Made by a program: the position numbers and the translations under genes
The notes under the pieces: generated by a model
Told to the model about the DNA's origin: nothing
The model's input: the letters and a program-made list of their open reading frames with translations, nothing else
Database searches by the model: none
Assembly: GCA_013396525.1 (NCBI GenBank)
Contig: VWYX01000616.1
Location: 257,316-321,315, forward strand
From: Chaetorhynchus papuensis
Lineage: Eukaryota > Chordata > Aves > Passeriformes > Rhipiduridae
Length of the DNA: 64,000 nt
Direction: 5' to 3'
Part shown: positions 13,901 through 26,678 of the stretch, in pieces
Layout: every line of letters begins with the position of its first letter
How positions within the stretch are numbered: the stretch's first letter is position 1

Positions 13901-16900
13901 AGTATGCCAGTCGTGGACTAGAGTTAATTTAGCAGCCCTAACTCCCGTCTTTGTAAAACAGACCCTATCTTGACAAGAATCACCTGCGAACACCTCTCTT
14001 CTCTCTCCATACCAGCAACTGTAGCATGTCCACTTGCCAGGAGAAACGGGGCTTGTTGGGCAGCTGGGGTTTGATTCTGTGCTTGACTCACAGCAGCTCC
14101 CACCGTTTTCACACCAAACAGAACTCCTGCCAACAGAATTTAGCCCCGGCCATGTAAACTGGGGAGTGTTGTGGGCTCCTTGTGATGAGTCGGTGTTAGG
14201 AGAGGAGCCATGGTGGGTGTCCTTTGGGGGAGGGCGTGCATGGGTGTCACGGCGGGCGTTGATGCCGTGCGTGGGTGTCACGGCGGGCGTTGATGGCGTG
14301 CGTGGGTGTCACGGCGGGCGTTGATGCCGTGCGTGGGTGTCGCGGCGGGCGCTGATGCCGTGCGTGGGTGTCGTGGCGGGCGTTGATGCCGTGTCCTTGC
14401 AGTGCTGAGAGGGGGGCCCCTCACCGGCGCCTACCGCCTGCGCCAGCTGCACCTGCACTGGGGCTCCTCCGACGACCACGGTTCCGAGCACGTCATAGAC
14501 GGCGTGAAGTACGCGGCAGAGGTAGGACGGATTTTTAACAGCAGCATTCGGTGCCTGTTGATGCTGACAGAGCTTTAGCAGTGAATTTCTTCAGCTCTCT
14601 GGTGTTTTGCGAGAACTCTGTCTTTCCCATGCATGCTAACTAAAAACAAAGTTACCAGTGTTTATCAATAGCCACACCTGCACTTGTTTTTCCCGGATTG
14701 TTACAACTTCAACTAGAAAAACACTTGCTAGAAGTTGGGCCAACCCCCTCGGGGGGGGTGGATGGCCAGAGAACCAATTACTTTATGCCATCTAGCTCAC
14801 TTTGTGAACTAACATATAAAAACCTGGGGAAAAAAAAGCCATTAAACCCCGGCTTTGCCACTTTTCTACTGACTTGGACTCGTGGTTTTTCTACGCATCC
14901 GAGTTACAACAGCGACAGGTGCCAACTGGAGTTGGACTGATTCTGCATCTGAACAGATGAACCGTTCTCCCTCTTGAAAGTGTTTAGCTATCGATTTTTG
15001 TCTGCCTGTGAAACTTGTGAGTATTGGCTAACACGCAGTGGGATAAGTTGCATCTGCCAACGAATGTATCCCTTCAAGTATATACTAGCACGGATTTCTT
15101 TTCTTCATGCCAGAGTTTTTGCTGGTATCTTAGACTGTTTTAAAAATATTTGTGACAAAGCAATCTGTTATTTCCAAACAGGAAGATCTGCTGATGTTTT
15201 TTGGCTTTTAGTCATTTCTGGTATAGCTTGAGTTACCAAGTTAGTTTCAGAAACAACAGAAAAACTCACTAAAAGCACATTTGATAAGCTGACATTCAAA
15301 ATTAGATCCATTTTAAAACTGATTCAGAGTATGTGTTAGTTTCTGAACATCTCTGCTTCAAAATAGCTGGGTTTGTTTTCAGGAACCATGGAAAATAAGA
15401 TGTTCAGGTTTTGTTTGTTTTTTTTAATGTAAGCTACTGCAGGACTGTTGTCCTAGTTTGCTAAAATTAATAAATGCTTTAGGCCTTGAAGACTTCTTCA
15501 AGTCCAAAATGTAAGAGAATTAACTATTGATGCTAGAGAATTGCTAGCAAAGGTTACCTCCCTCCTCCATCTTATTTGGGAATAAGTTCAAAATACATAC
15601 CTATGCCCACAAAAATCCTGCAGTAATGTTTTCCTGCCTTCCACCTAAACTCTCAGTGCCCAGAGCTTGGAGGAGTTTGCCCACCTCTCCCAGGACAAAA
15701 CCAAGGCAGACATTTTCGTGGTCAATGTGCACAAACATTGCAGAGATGACTGTGGGTGATGGCTTAGGATTTTTTTTTCACATTCCTTAACCACAGCCAA
15801 TTTTTGCTAGTGTTCTGCTTTCTGTGGCCAACTGAACAGAAAAAATCTGCTTCCTCAAACTATTTTTTGGCCAGTTCAAGCACAGACTTTTCATGTTATT
15901 TTTGTTAGCAGTACTCACATATTTATTGACAGAAGAAAGCCTGGAATATATGTACTTTTGCTGCATTTCAACCAAAGATATATGGTTGCTCCAACTTTAT
16001 CCTGAGCAATAAAATCCTTACCCTCAAGAGAAAAGAAACAGGACAAATTACTTTTTGTTATTTTTAAATAAACTTTAAAAAAATCCCCAACTTTTATTTC
16101 CCCCGTGTATGACTGTGTTCCAGACGGTACTTAACCTGAGATTGCACACTGCTGGTTGCAGCACTTGTAGAGGTTTTGCAAGAGCTAGAGATTTTCTGGA
16201 CAGAGATGCAAAAATTGGGAATATATCTTGAAAATACGGCATTGTTGACAGTAGATATGAGAAAGAAATGTCAGATTATATCCCCCAGTAGATATGAGAA
16301 AGAAATGTTAGATTATATCCCCACTCCCTTCCGGTACAATGTGCTGAGAGTAATAAGAGATACAAACCAAAAATGTATGAACTACATACAACCCAGTGTA
16401 AATCCTTGAGCTGGCATCTGCATAACCTGAAGATCTAAAAAGGTACTTGAGATGAAGTGCATGCCAGTAGGTGTTTTATGCACTGCATGTGTGCATGTCA
16501 CGTGTTTGGATTAAACTATTTATAGTTGCATTGTCTGATATTGTGTGGTAAATACCATTTCCTTTGTCCTATGCTTCAGTTAAATGCAAAGCAATGCTTT
16601 ATGGAAAGTGTGAGCATAGAAAAGCATGGGAACAGCAGCAGGAAATACTTACACATAATTTTCTTTTTCATGTCCATTCCTTTATTTACTGTGTACTGGA
16701 ATCTTAATTTAATTTAAAGTGAAGATTGTGCTGTTGGCAATTTCTTGTATTTATAACTGAGGTTTTAATTGATTTTTTTAGTTACATATGGTGCACTGGA
16801 ATCCAAAACACGGTAATTTTGCTGGAGCTTTAAAACAACCTGATGGTGTAGCTGTTGTGGGCATTTTTCTGAAAGTAAGTGACAAATATTCAGTCTTTAT

Positions 16901-19900
16901 AATTTTCTGTATTTTTCATCTTTCTCTAGTGCCAGGGGAAAAGTTACCATTGTGTTTTCCTGCCCTGCAGCCCTTTCCTGTGGTGTGCACTGGGTGAGGA
17001 GGAGGGTCTGCATAGGCTGAGTGTTTCCTCTTGCCTGTTGTCTGCTAGCAGGTGTTGTATGTGACTGTCAGCAAGGTTATGTTGACTGATTCCCTTCTCT
17101 GGTCTCTTGCTGATTCCCACACAAGCTGGGAATCAAAATGAGTTCAATGAACCTACTCCAAAAAGAAAGAATTCATGGTAAAAGATCACTCAACATTTTA
17201 CATTGGAATACAGAAACTTTTTAACAAAACAATACTGTACCAGTATTTTCAGACTGATTTTTTAAATAAACTTAACAGAAAGAAAGCAATCCTAGTATCA
17301 AATCTGTATGTGGTCTAGGACATTGAGAAATGGTAACTGGCCTAATAGTGATAAATTACACAAACTTCAGTCTTTTTAGCTGCAGGTGGGCATTTCAGCT
17401 TGAACACACCATCAGGGAATAGCTATCCTTTTATTGTTTTATCACTAGTTAGTGGCATTTGTACAAGCAAGAGCAAGTGGATGTAATTAATTTTGCTACA
17501 GTGTCCCTGGACAGACTAGATCCAGTGTCATTTTAATTCTATTACACTGTGAGCCAACCTGACCTTTTCTCTTGTGGTTAGTTTAAACTGAAGGTCAGCA
17601 CCTGTCCAGATTCTCCCCTATGACTATGTCCTTCAACTATTCTTCCTTTGTCATTCTTTTGGTCTATTTTAGGCTAAAGTTTTATGTTGTAAAGCACAAC
17701 TTACAAAGCACACCACTATATTCCTATTAACCATGCTAAGGTCAGCTAAAAGGTCTAGAAAAGTAAGCAGTATCATTACATCTTCTCTGGCTCTCTTTCC
17801 CTGTTTCCTTCTTACTCTTTGGTGAAGGAGCTGTTGTTTATTCCCTGAATTTGTCATGTTCCATTACTGGGTTTTGGGATACTACTAAAACAGGATTGAA
17901 TTTTCTTCTGAGGAATTGAAGTTAATCTATTTTGGAACAAGATATGGCAATAACAGTACATCTTATGCATACTGCCTTTAGACTTCTGGGATGTCAAAGC
18001 TTTTGGAAGTGCTAAATGTCATGAACACAAGCAATAACGTGACCCCATAGCCTGAGGCCATCTAGACATGAATTCATCACATGTCTTACATCAAGTCTGG
18101 CCTGCCTGTGTATGTGCTGCAGAATGAAGTGCCTGCAGGAACTCCAGCCCTTCAGGCCATCAGGACTCTGCCAAGTGCTCAGACAGCTCACAGTGGCTGT
18201 GGGTTGCTGTTGAAGCAGGAGCCAAGGGTTAGGCCCTGGGTAACGACACAGAGTATGCAGTTCACTGCTCAGACAGGCATGATGCCGTGTAGGGTCCTTC
18301 AACACATGTTCAGATTGCAAAGCCAGTTACTGGAGTCTGCTGTTTTGGATGTTCTTTAAACACACATAATTTTCTGTCAGTCTGTACTGGATTCTCTGAG
18401 ACCGCTGTTGCCCACTGCGACAGATGGGATGTGCTGAATTTCTTTAAAATACTGTGGAACATGAAGAAAAAGATACAGTATTTGTGCTTTGCATTACAGG
18501 TTGGGAAAACTCCCAAACCAGAGATGAAGAGAATTCTTGAAGAAATTGAAAACATTAAGACCAAGGTATCAAAACAATTTTTGTGACCTAACATAGCTGG
18601 AAAGCTGCAGAAGCAGGAATCAGTAGTTTAGATTCATATTTTGGCATCATTTTGATGCCAAACAGTAGCACCAGAGATGATACACTGGACTGTGGAGCAT
18701 GACACTTTCTCTTGCTTAATTAAATATTTAACTCCTCACTTCTGCAAGTATTCTTGTTGAAGAGGATTTTTTTATTAATCCTTGCATACACAATTGAAAG
18801 TTTTATTGGTACTGCTCTGTAAAAAATATTCAAGTGGGCCAATACAAAGAAGAAATGAAAAGCTTTTTGAATTTGAGGACCACAGTGACCAAAACAGATG
18901 CATATAGCAGAGTCAGAAATTTAGTTAGCCTAAAATGAGAAGAAACTGGTGGGAGTGATGGAGCAGGCTCCCAGCCAGTATAAGGGAGATTAAAAATGTT
19001 ATTAGTTTTCAGAAGAAACTGTATTTATTTATAAAACAGATTACATGGTGCAGTTTCTGCACCGGTCCTAAGTTCTCTTCCTATGATATTAGTACAAATA
19101 GCATTGCAAATATATTGTAAACTGGTTTTCAGTTTAATTAATGATCTAAGGCACCAGTCCATACCTATTGCATAGATGGAGTTGCTGAAGGGAGCTATTT
19201 GCAGAGAACTGCAATATTGCATCTATTGTCATTTAGCATTAATATTTAACATAAACTTAATCTCTAGGTATACTTTAGCAATTCTACTTCATGGTAAACT
19301 TTATGATTCCAATAATGCTAAAAGTCCTTTTCTTTATTTCACCTTGAACATGCCACCAGATCACCAAATTTGTAGGCGTTTTCTTGCAAATTTAGCAGAA
19401 TTCCTTGCATTTAATATATGTATGTGTTAGTACTGCCACTGATGTACAGGTCTGACCCTGAAAGCTCTTCTCTCCTTTGTAAGAGTCATACTAATTTTAT
19501 TTTTTTCAACCTATTCTTCAAATGCAATTAAGTTCTTCCTGCTAAGGGAACTGAAGGTTATTTTTTTCACCGTATCCATGCCCCCCCTGCTGTGTCAATG
19601 GTATCTGTTTTGATGGCTTTCTCTCATAATTCCTATATCATTTTTTGGCCATTTACACGTAGCAGTTCTGGAAAAAGCAACAGTTGAAGTAAAGCAGAGA
19701 AAGATAGGTGCATATGCAAAGAACCACATATTGTGTATTATCTCTTACTTCTTTTCTGTCATCACATACATTTTCCCAAGATTATTTATTTTTCAGAAAG
19801 ATTAGTGGGTGGTATCACTGGTGTATTTATCACACATGCAGTTTCAATTGCTCTGAGTTTCTTGGACACTGTACTGTATTTACTGAAAAAGCACAATTTT

Positions 19901-22329
19901 GTGAGGTTATTTGCAAACTCATATGGAACTTACAGAACAATATTTTCAGGAAGATATAATTGGAGGCTTGATGTTACTCTTTCTACTCTTAATCTATGCA
20001 AGGATACATGGAAACGATTTCAGCGCCTGCCACTCACTTTGTTCTAATCTAGAGAAGATTCTTCACGATAGAAAAAGGAAATAGGAATCATATATCTTGC
20101 ATTCCAGAACTGCATTCAAAATACCAATAGAGAAGTGAACTGAATTTCCTTGGTTAGTTTCTGTTGCCCAGAGGGAACAAGGAATACTCATCACAGTCCT
20201 GTGGAGATGCTATCCTATTCAGCGGCAGATTTATCAGGAAATGTTGTCTGGTGTCTCCTTTCTCCCTTGTCTGGTGGTAATCACCTTTAATTGTAAGATA
20301 TTTAGGACCCAGTACTCTTACAGGAAATTTTTTAATTTTTTACATTAAGTGTAATAGACAAAAAGACTGAGAGTGCCACCATGAATATATAATTAAAGCA
20401 CTATCTTGGTAGGAGAGAGGTGCAGATTTAAATTCCTTCAGATAGAAGAGAAGACTGTCATGAATCTGGGATAAATGCTTGGCCACTATCCTATTGGATA
20501 AAAGGGTAACAGTACCAGCAGTGCCACAGGCTTCAGCTTTTATCCCAAGTGGCCCAAAATAAAACACAATTTTGATAATTCCAGAATAGAAAAAGGTATA
20601 ATTGAATTTGCTTTGATCCCATACAATTCAGTTTGTCATTTCTTTTAATTTATTAATGTAATCAGAATGTCAGGTATTATTAATTGCTGGGAAAGTGCTT
20701 GACAGGAAGAAAAGGAGATTGATTTCTTGCATGAATCTTGGTATTTAATTAGTTCCTTTATAATAACATAGATACTGCTGTCTTTTAAGATGCATATCTC
20801 TAGAGTTACTGCAGAGAATATTTTTTTGTTTCTCTAAGGGAAAAGAGGCTCCTTTTCAGCACTTTGATCCTTCAATCCTTTTCCCCAAATCTCGGGACTA
20901 CTGGACCTACCACGGTTCGTTCACCACACCCCCCTGCGAGGAGTGCATCACTTGGATTCTCCTGAGGGAGCCAATCGAAGTCAGCTCAGACCAGGTAAAC
21001 TCCAGCCAGTTCTGCTACTCCTTTACCAGCTGTCAGCAGTGTCTCAGTATGGCAGGGTGATGATTGGCAAGCCCCGTGTTACCTTGCACTTCTTGGTAGG
21101 GCAAGCTTTAGGTGTGGACAGTGAGAAATTGCCTGCAGGACGGACTGTTGGAATGGGCTGCAAAACTGACCCTGAGAATCAGGGCCTCTTGCATGACACC
21201 TCCTGGAACAGCCTCAGCAGGGGTGTTCTTGGGATCCTGACAACCTGCTAAGGCAGAAGTGCCCCCGAGCCACAAAATTCAGCCATCACAGCAGCCTCAG
21301 TTCATTCTGTGTGTTTCACCATTAAGTGGCAAGTGTGACTAATGTTTTGACGGTTTCCCAGTTTAAGAAATTGCTGGTCCAGATCTTGACTTCTTAAAAG
21401 CTGTCAGTGAGAAAAATCAAACCACCCAGCACCCGCAAACCTGAATGTTCCTACAAATTAATGTGCCACTTGTATTCACATAGCTCAAATGTGCATTTAG
21501 AGAGGGGAAAAAAAGAGCCAGTCTGGATAAGGTAACCTTTTTAGTTCTTGTGTCAAAAATTTTGGCTATTTATACCACTTTCTGGTTCAGCAATACAAGT
21601 CAGGGTATATCCTTTTTACTGAAATGGCTGTTTTCAGAATTGATTTATTTTGCATTTGGATGAAAGGGTAACAATTAACAAAGCAACACTGAAATTAAGT
21701 TGATTTGAAGAACAGCAGCTGAGTGCTGAATTCATGATTCAGCTTAATAATCCAGTTGGCATATCTCTGCCTTAGAGAACAAAATACAAACTTCTGCACA
21801 AGCTTTTTCTATCAGACTGCCTTGCACTGACATAGGTGTGCATCCTCCTTCACTGATAGCTGTATTTTCACAAGTTATTTGCCTGTAGTCCAGCTCCAGC
21901 AGGGTCACAGTAGGGCCCTATTCTTTTTCCACACTGTGGGCGTGAATCAGAGAAAAATATAGAAGCCCATGCAAGGGTCAGATGCTGCACTGTTCTGTGG
22001 ATGAAGAGTGTGGAGATCCACAGAAACACTGCTAGCTGCTGGGCTGCAGTGATCTTTATCAGCAGTCTCTACCAGTATTGTTAGAGACTGACATTGTCAT
22101 CGTGTGCTTATCATTTTGTAAGAAGATTCCTTTTTCATCTCAGAGTGTGCTCTAGGCAGTAAGGTCCTCAGTGCTTCCACATGGACACTTTAATCTTTCT
22201 TCCCTGCAGATGGCAAAGCTCCGCAGCCTTTCCAAGAACGATGAGAATGAACCCGAGAGCCCTCTCGTCGACAACTGGCGCCCACCTCAGCCTCTGAAGG
22301 GCAGGATAGTGAGAGCCTCATTCAAGTGA
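10891..22329 (+). CDS. CA3: Carbonic anhydrase 3-like, gene A (7 exons, 262 aa)
   Basis: Cytosolic alpha-carbonic anhydrase, the zinc enzyme that interconverts CO2 and bicarbonate. The CDS is the join of 10891-10927, 11008-11205, 14403-14521, 16782-16874, 18500-18565, 20839-20994 and 22210-22329, all with AG/GT borders and a continuous frame. Zinc ligands are His95, His97 and His120 (94, 96, 119 in CA II numbering), with Glu107, Glu118 and Thr200 as the 106/117/199 network. CA III-type residues are Arg65 (position 64), Arg68 (67) and Phe199 (198), together with FTTPPCEEC and the VRASFK C-terminus. Family knowledge says Phe198 and loss of His64 give low CO2 hydration activity and acetazolamide resistance. 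No signal peptide or membrane segment is visible. Length is close to the usual 260 aa, with one extra residue from exon 5. CA1, CA2 or CA13 are less likely given positions 64, 67 and 198. Orthology to mammalian CA3 and the exact symbol are inferred. Confidence 0.93.
11008..11205 (+). CDS. CA3: Gene A exon 2
   Basis: 198 nt, the family-standard length, after an unusually short 80-nt intron 1. It encodes the QSPIEI block and NNGRTCRVVF, which contains active-site positions 64 (Arg), 66 (Cys) and 67 (Arg). Third codon positions are nearly all G or C because the exon lies inside the CpG island. The donor is TCAG|GTCGG. Confidence 0.93.
12221..12530 (-). mobile_element. CR1 LINE 3' fragment in gene A intron 2
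   Basis: Read on the + strand this is the reverse complement of a CR1 3' end: catagaaacacagaatgg, then ttaaagatcatctagttcca, ccactagaccaggtt, ccaacctggccttgaac and gtaaagaatttcttcctaat. It is 5'-truncated, as is usual for CR1, so the element is sense on the - strand. CR1 is the dominant LINE of birds and other sauropsids. Confidence 0.93.
14238..14392 (+). repeat. 31-bp minisatellite, 5 copies, at the gene A exon 3 acceptor
   Basis: Five consecutive 31-bp units based on gcgtgggtgtcacggcgggc followed by gttgatgccgt. Copies differ at a few sites: cat/cgt in copy 1, ggc/gcc in copy 2, cgc and gctgat in copy 4, cgt in copy 5. The array stops 10 bp before exon 3, so it occupies the usual branch-point and pyrimidine-tract zone. 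It is CpG-rich and absent from gene B intron 2. Confidence 0.95.
14403..14521 (+). CDS. CA3: Gene A exon 3 (zinc site)
   Basis: 119 nt. It encodes RLRQLHLHWGSSDDHGSEH, with the first two zinc ligands (His95, His97), Gln93 and Glu107. The acceptor is tccttgCAG with a pyrimidine stretch only a few bases long, because a 31-bp minisatellite ends 10 bp before the exon. The donor is GAG|GTAGGA. Confidence 0.93.
16250..16323 (+). repeat. 37-bp tandem duplication in gene A intron 3
   Basis: Two adjacent 37-bp copies (16250-16286 and 16287-16323) beginning agtagatatgagaaagaaat. They differ by about two bases, which suggests a recent slippage or duplication event. No coding role is apparent. Confidence 0.93.
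16782..16874 (+). CDS. CA3: Gene A exon 4 (third zinc ligand)
   Basis: 93 nt in phase 0. It encodes LHMVHWNPKHGNF and the DGVAVVGIFLK strand, and His120 is the third zinc ligand. The acceptor is gatttttttAG and the donor AAA|GTAAGT. Confidence 0.94.
18500..18565 (+). CDS. CA3: Gene A exon 5 (one codon longer than usual)
   Basis: 66 nt encoding VGKTPKPEMKRILEE then IENIKTK, 22 residues. Human CA1, CA2 and CA3 have 21 residues (63 nt) here. The 40 nt at 18507-18546 are identical to gene B exon 5. The acceptor is attacAG and the donor AAG|GTATCA. Confidence 0.93.
20839..20994 (+). CDS. CA3: Gene A exon 6 (active-site loop)
   Basis: 156 nt encoding FDPSILFPKSRDYW and the catalytic-loop motif GSFTTPPCEEC. 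Phe199 (198) and Thr200 (199) are here. The two cysteines that mammalian CA III has in this exon (mature positions 181 and 186) are Ile and Ser. The acceptor is tctctaAG and the donor CAG|GTAAAC. Confidence 0.94.
22210..22329 (+). CDS. CA3: Gene A exon 7 (C-terminus and stop)
   Basis: 120 nt including the TGA stop. It encodes MAKLRSLSKNDENEPES, then DNWRPPQP and the terminal RIVRASFK, closely matching the mammalian CA III C-terminus. The acceptor is tccctgcAG. Confidence 0.94.
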   Translation: MAKLRSLSKNDENEPESPLVDNWRPPQPLKGRIVRASFK

Positions 22330-24439
22330 AATCTCAAGTCTCACTCTGCTGAACCTGAGTGGGAAAATCCCTGCATCCCAAAGTGTAGTTAGGTTTTGCT
22401 GTCTACTGCTTTTTCTCTGGATCCAGGTCTGTGTTCCTCAGTTTGAAATTCTGAGTGGTAAAAGTGAATCTGTTTTTAAAAGCAGAAAAATGCTGTATGC
22501 AAACAATAAGCACAGTAAGCAAATGCGAGATGTTATGATTCTTGACCACAAACTCCTCTGCATTTATGATCACTTCTCTGTCTTGTGGTCTTGTAAGAAA
22601 AATAGGCTCAGTTTCAATATATAAAATTAATTTCAAGGGACATATAGTAGGGCAGAAAAATGAACCAGTAGTTCAGGAAAGCAGAAGTAACAGTAGATGA
22701 ACAGGAGGGAAATGCCTGTCTCTACACTGTGATCTTGCTTAGACACCCCACCCTCAGAGGAGATATCCAAAGAATAAGTACCCCTTTAACATACCAGATT
22801 TTCCCTTCCCTGTCTTGTTCACAGTTTTTTATCCAAGATCAGATTAGTGTTCTGAGGGTAAAATCAGGCATACTCAATTTCTGTGTGAAGAAAAGATACC
22901 TTGCTGTCATTTCAACATTTGCTTTCTTTGCCATATCCTGCTGCTGCCACTGTTGATTTTTTATTCTTTCACTGCTGCTGTTACTTCACCCATCCTGAAG
23001 TCCTGCTCATATTGCCTTGTATTTAATATAGCAGCTTTAGAATTGCTGAGGGGGAAGTGCCTTTCTTCTGCTGCTCTGACTACGTTATCTCCCAGAATGA
23101 TGGATTTTTGATGCTCTGCCTGCTTTTTGACACCTTAATGGTTTCACTTATTAGGGATTTTGTTGCATACAGAAAGGATCTTTCTGGATGATTCATATGT
23201 GTCATTTGTCATTCCCACTACTGAAAAATCCAGGTCAAGTCACCTAAGTGTTTATTTGACTCTGTAGCTGGGGAATATAAGTGGATTCTGTTTGGCTCTG
23301 TTCCTTTCTGGGGAGACACATCAGCTTGCAAATATGATCCAAGCAAGGAATCACTGGCAGACAGAAACTTCTAAATCAACTTCCCCTGTCCTTCATCATG
23401 TAAACTTTTATCATTTCAGTGTAACACAGGTACCATCTAGGTTGAGCCCACATACAGATCATGTGAATAAAGATCTACATTATATTCACCACCCAGGTGA
23501 TTATGCAGTATTGGACATAGAGGAGATTGGTCAAAGGTGGTGCATAAATCCTGCCGCACAGGAAGATTCTGGGTTCTCTGTGTTCCTGTAACTCATCAGT
23601 GGCCAGCAGTGGGTGTTCTTCTGGAGATGCTCCCACAAACGTGTTTACAGCAGCATTTTTAAGGGATACATTGAAGTCTGAAAAAAGCAGGGTTACAAAT
23701 AGGCATTTCCAAATTCTCCTTAACTATTTCACTTTACACCTTTACCAGAAAAATGGTGTTCCAACAGGGAAGTAATGAATGGGCAACACTGGACAAATTC
23801 TGCTGTTATTGCCAGCACAATTCAGGGAGAATTCAGAAATGAAACTGAGGGCAGATTTTGATCCTTTTTATTCATTTAGAAATGTTCTAAGGATTGCTGA
23901 ATTCCCATTGAAAGTTAGTGTTTTAATCTATTAGGAATGTATTTTGCTCAGCATAAAGCAGTTTCTTTTTAAAAACTGAGTTCATGTAAGTAGAAGCTAA
24001 ACAATTTATTGAATCCTGTTTACAAATGTTTCAGCACTGGCTTAATTTTATTGAAAGATCAGCTTTTGATATTATGAGTGCAGCACTTGCAAGGGTATTG
24101 ATTTTAGGAGTCCCTTAGATCTTCTTTAAAATCCTGAATCTGTACATCTTCTCAACACATAAAAATGTTACTACAGAAAGCCCATAAGCAACCATTTTTT
24201 TCTACTGTACTATGTCTTATGTGTAAAATTTCTTCTCATGTGCATATGCAGTTGATCTTGGTGATGAGAAAATTTTAACACAAATAACTGAGACAAGGGT
24301 TTGAGTCTTTCTACCTAAAAGCCATTGACTGTGATGTTTTAATCTCTTGTTATTGGGGCAATAAAACAAGATTAGTTGCCTGCACTTGAAATAACTGCTT
24401 TTATGTCTTCAGAGAACCAATAAATTGACTTGCATAAAA

Positions 24440-24445
24440 AATAAA
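24440..24445 (+). terminator. Candidate polyadenylation signal, gene A
   Basis: AATAAA followed within 10-20 bases by a GT-rich run (tgattgctgttttttatg). It implies a 3' UTR of about 2.1 kb. Alternative AATAAA hexamers lie at 23466, 24360 and 24419. None can be chosen without transcript data. Confidence 0.35.
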
Positions 24446-25311
24446 CTGATTGCTGTTTTTTATGCAAAGTGATGATTGAAAGTAGCAAGAGCTTACTAGA
24501 AAACCTTGCTGCTCCTTTCTTTGATACATGTGCTTGTAATACAACGGGGACAGACACTTGAGCACTTTTTAGCTGTTGGAATTTAGTTTAATAGCTCATC
24601 CAGGTTTCCATTTGTCCAGTCAAATAGATCCTCAAAAATCTGAGGATCATACAGAATCACTTATTCTCTGTTTTCAGGTACAAAAAACTTTGTGTTTATT
24701 TCTTGCCTACAGACAAACACTCTCATATCTTGCCAAAGTTCATACATGCATATCTGGTCCTGAGTATCACTAATTTGGATATGAATTTTGTTTTCTTGCA
24801 TGAAGCACATTGATCAGTTAGCTGAAATGTTACATAATTCTGAAAATCCCTCATTAGTTTATACTTTTGAAGCAGACAAATTTGTTAAAGAATAATTGCC
24901 TGCAAATCAGAAAACGAGTGCACTTTGCTTTGTTTGCATGTTTCCTCTCGTGCTTTTGAAAGGTAGAATAGGCAGAGGTTTATGAACTACTGAAATAGTT
25001 GGTTTGGTTCCAACACCAAACACATGATTTGTATGTCAGCAAAAGGAAAATACAGCCTGAAATTTATATTACTTTCTCATGCACCTCCTCTGATTCCATT
25101 CAGTCTTCGAACTATTTTTACACAGAAGCATAAGCCTCACTGCAAATATGCTTTAAAGTTTTGTTTTTCCCTTGAAGAATAAAGTGCAAACAGTTTTGTT
25201 CCATTACCTTTCTTCCTTTGATGGATAGCGTAGCTCAGCATTGATTACCTTGGTAACAAACTCAGAATATGTGGATTCTAATCCTGCTGCCTCATGTATC
25301 TTAGGGAAAAA

Positions 25312-25332
25312 AAAACAAACAAACAAACAAAC
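25312..25332 (+). repeat. (AAAC)n microsatellite
   Basis: Five AAAC units following a run of A. Confidence 0.93.
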
Positions 25333-26355
25333 AGTAAAAATTACCCTAATTTTTCTGGGGCCCTAAATCCTTATTAATTTAGTGTATATAATGTGTATAT
25401 TAATTACAGCAGGGCAGTCAAATGATTCAAGTAATTACCGCCTATTAGGTTTTGACAAATACTTAAAGCTTCCCAGTTTCCCACACCTCACAAGAGAAAT
25501 TACTAGAAAAATCAAAAGCTTATACCTATAGGTTCAAAGCTTTTCTTTATTAACTGAAACAGGTGTCATCTTTCGGTCATGTGTAAATTCCTAACTGAAA
25601 TGTGAATTCCAGGTATGACCCCTGGTATACAACCAGCTATGATTCTGCATTTCTACTACAAAATGCAAAGTATCTTTTTTTCCTGTATCTCAAAGAAAGG
25701 TGCTCCTGGATGTCTTTGCTGATCTTTTTCCGCTCAGTAATCAGCACTGAAGAACGTTCATATTGTCAGAGAGTCGAACAAAATAGAACAATATCTATTC
25801 CTTCCTGAGGCATTTTGTCCCGTGCCTCAGCAAAGGGAGCAGCTGTACGGTGTGTGTTCCACCTCGTCTATCTGCCCTTCATTCCAATGAATTCTGGCAT
25901 TTATCTTTGTCAATATTGGAGCACAAAACCTGTGTTCAGGAAGTATCTTATTTCCAAGCCCAAGAATTTAATAGTATTTTTTATAACATTCCTCACACCG
26001 CCAAAAGGTAATGTACAACCAATGATGAATTAGAGATCAAATCAAACTCATGTTCTGTTTTAAGAACATATTTTTTAAAGCACCTTCTTTTCAGTTTACA
26101 GCTGCCGTACATGTTGATTTTCAAAAAAGTGCAATAAAATTAATATATTCAGAGTTATTTGTGAGGGAGAGACAGAAAAACTGTAGAGTTTTTTGTTCAT
26201 TAAAACACACAAACAGATTTGAATACAGATGGAGAACTTGTGATATTACTGGGAAAATAAACACCAACAGAGTATTGCTATTATAGAAAATTTTAACTTT
26301 CTATATTTGGACTGGACAGCACAATACTTGCAAGAATGTCCATGCACTTAAATGA

Positions 26356-26656
26356 NNNNNNNNNNNNNNNNNNNNNNNNNNNNNNNNNNNNNNNNNNNNN
26401 NNNNNNNNNNNNNNNNNNNNNNNNNNNNNNNNNNNNNNNNNNNNNNNNNNNNNNNNNNNNNNNNNNNNNNNNNNNNNNNNNNNNNNNNNNNNNNNNNNNN
26501 NNNNNNNNNNNNNNNNNNNNNNNNNNNNNNNNNNNNNNNNNNNNNNNNNNNNNNNNNNNNNNNNNNNNNNNNNNNNNNNNNNNNNNNNNNNNNNNNNNNN
26601 NNNNNNNNNNNNNNNNNNNNNNNNNNNNNNNNNNNNNNNNNNNNNNNNNNNNNNNN
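26356..26656. other. Assembly gap
   Basis: 301 N. The right edge continues directly into a pure TA run (26657-26678), so the gap probably hides an AT microsatellite. The frames that cross it have no meaning. Confidence 0.99.
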
Positions 26657-26678
26657 TATATATATATATATATATATG
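26657..26678. repeat. (TA)n microsatellite at the gap edge
   Basis: Eleven TA dinucleotides immediately after the N run. Confidence 0.95.

Larger units (their letters stand above)
11206..14402 (+). other. Gene A intron 2
   Basis: 3,197 nt. It contains the CR1 3' fragment, a T-run followed by AG at about 13,841-13,852 that resembles a strong but unused acceptor, and the 31-bp minisatellite at its 3' end. Confidence 0.9.
16875..22209 (+). other. Gene A introns 4 to 6
   Basis: Introns of 1,625, 2,273 and 1,215 nt surrounding exons 5 and 6. Apart from the exons I see no repeat or regulatory element I can name. Confidence 0.7.

Noticed and set aside
13880..14491. Minus-strand frames with repeated THGINARRDTHAR-like peptides
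   Set aside because: These are translations of the 31-bp minisatellite and the antisense of exon 3.
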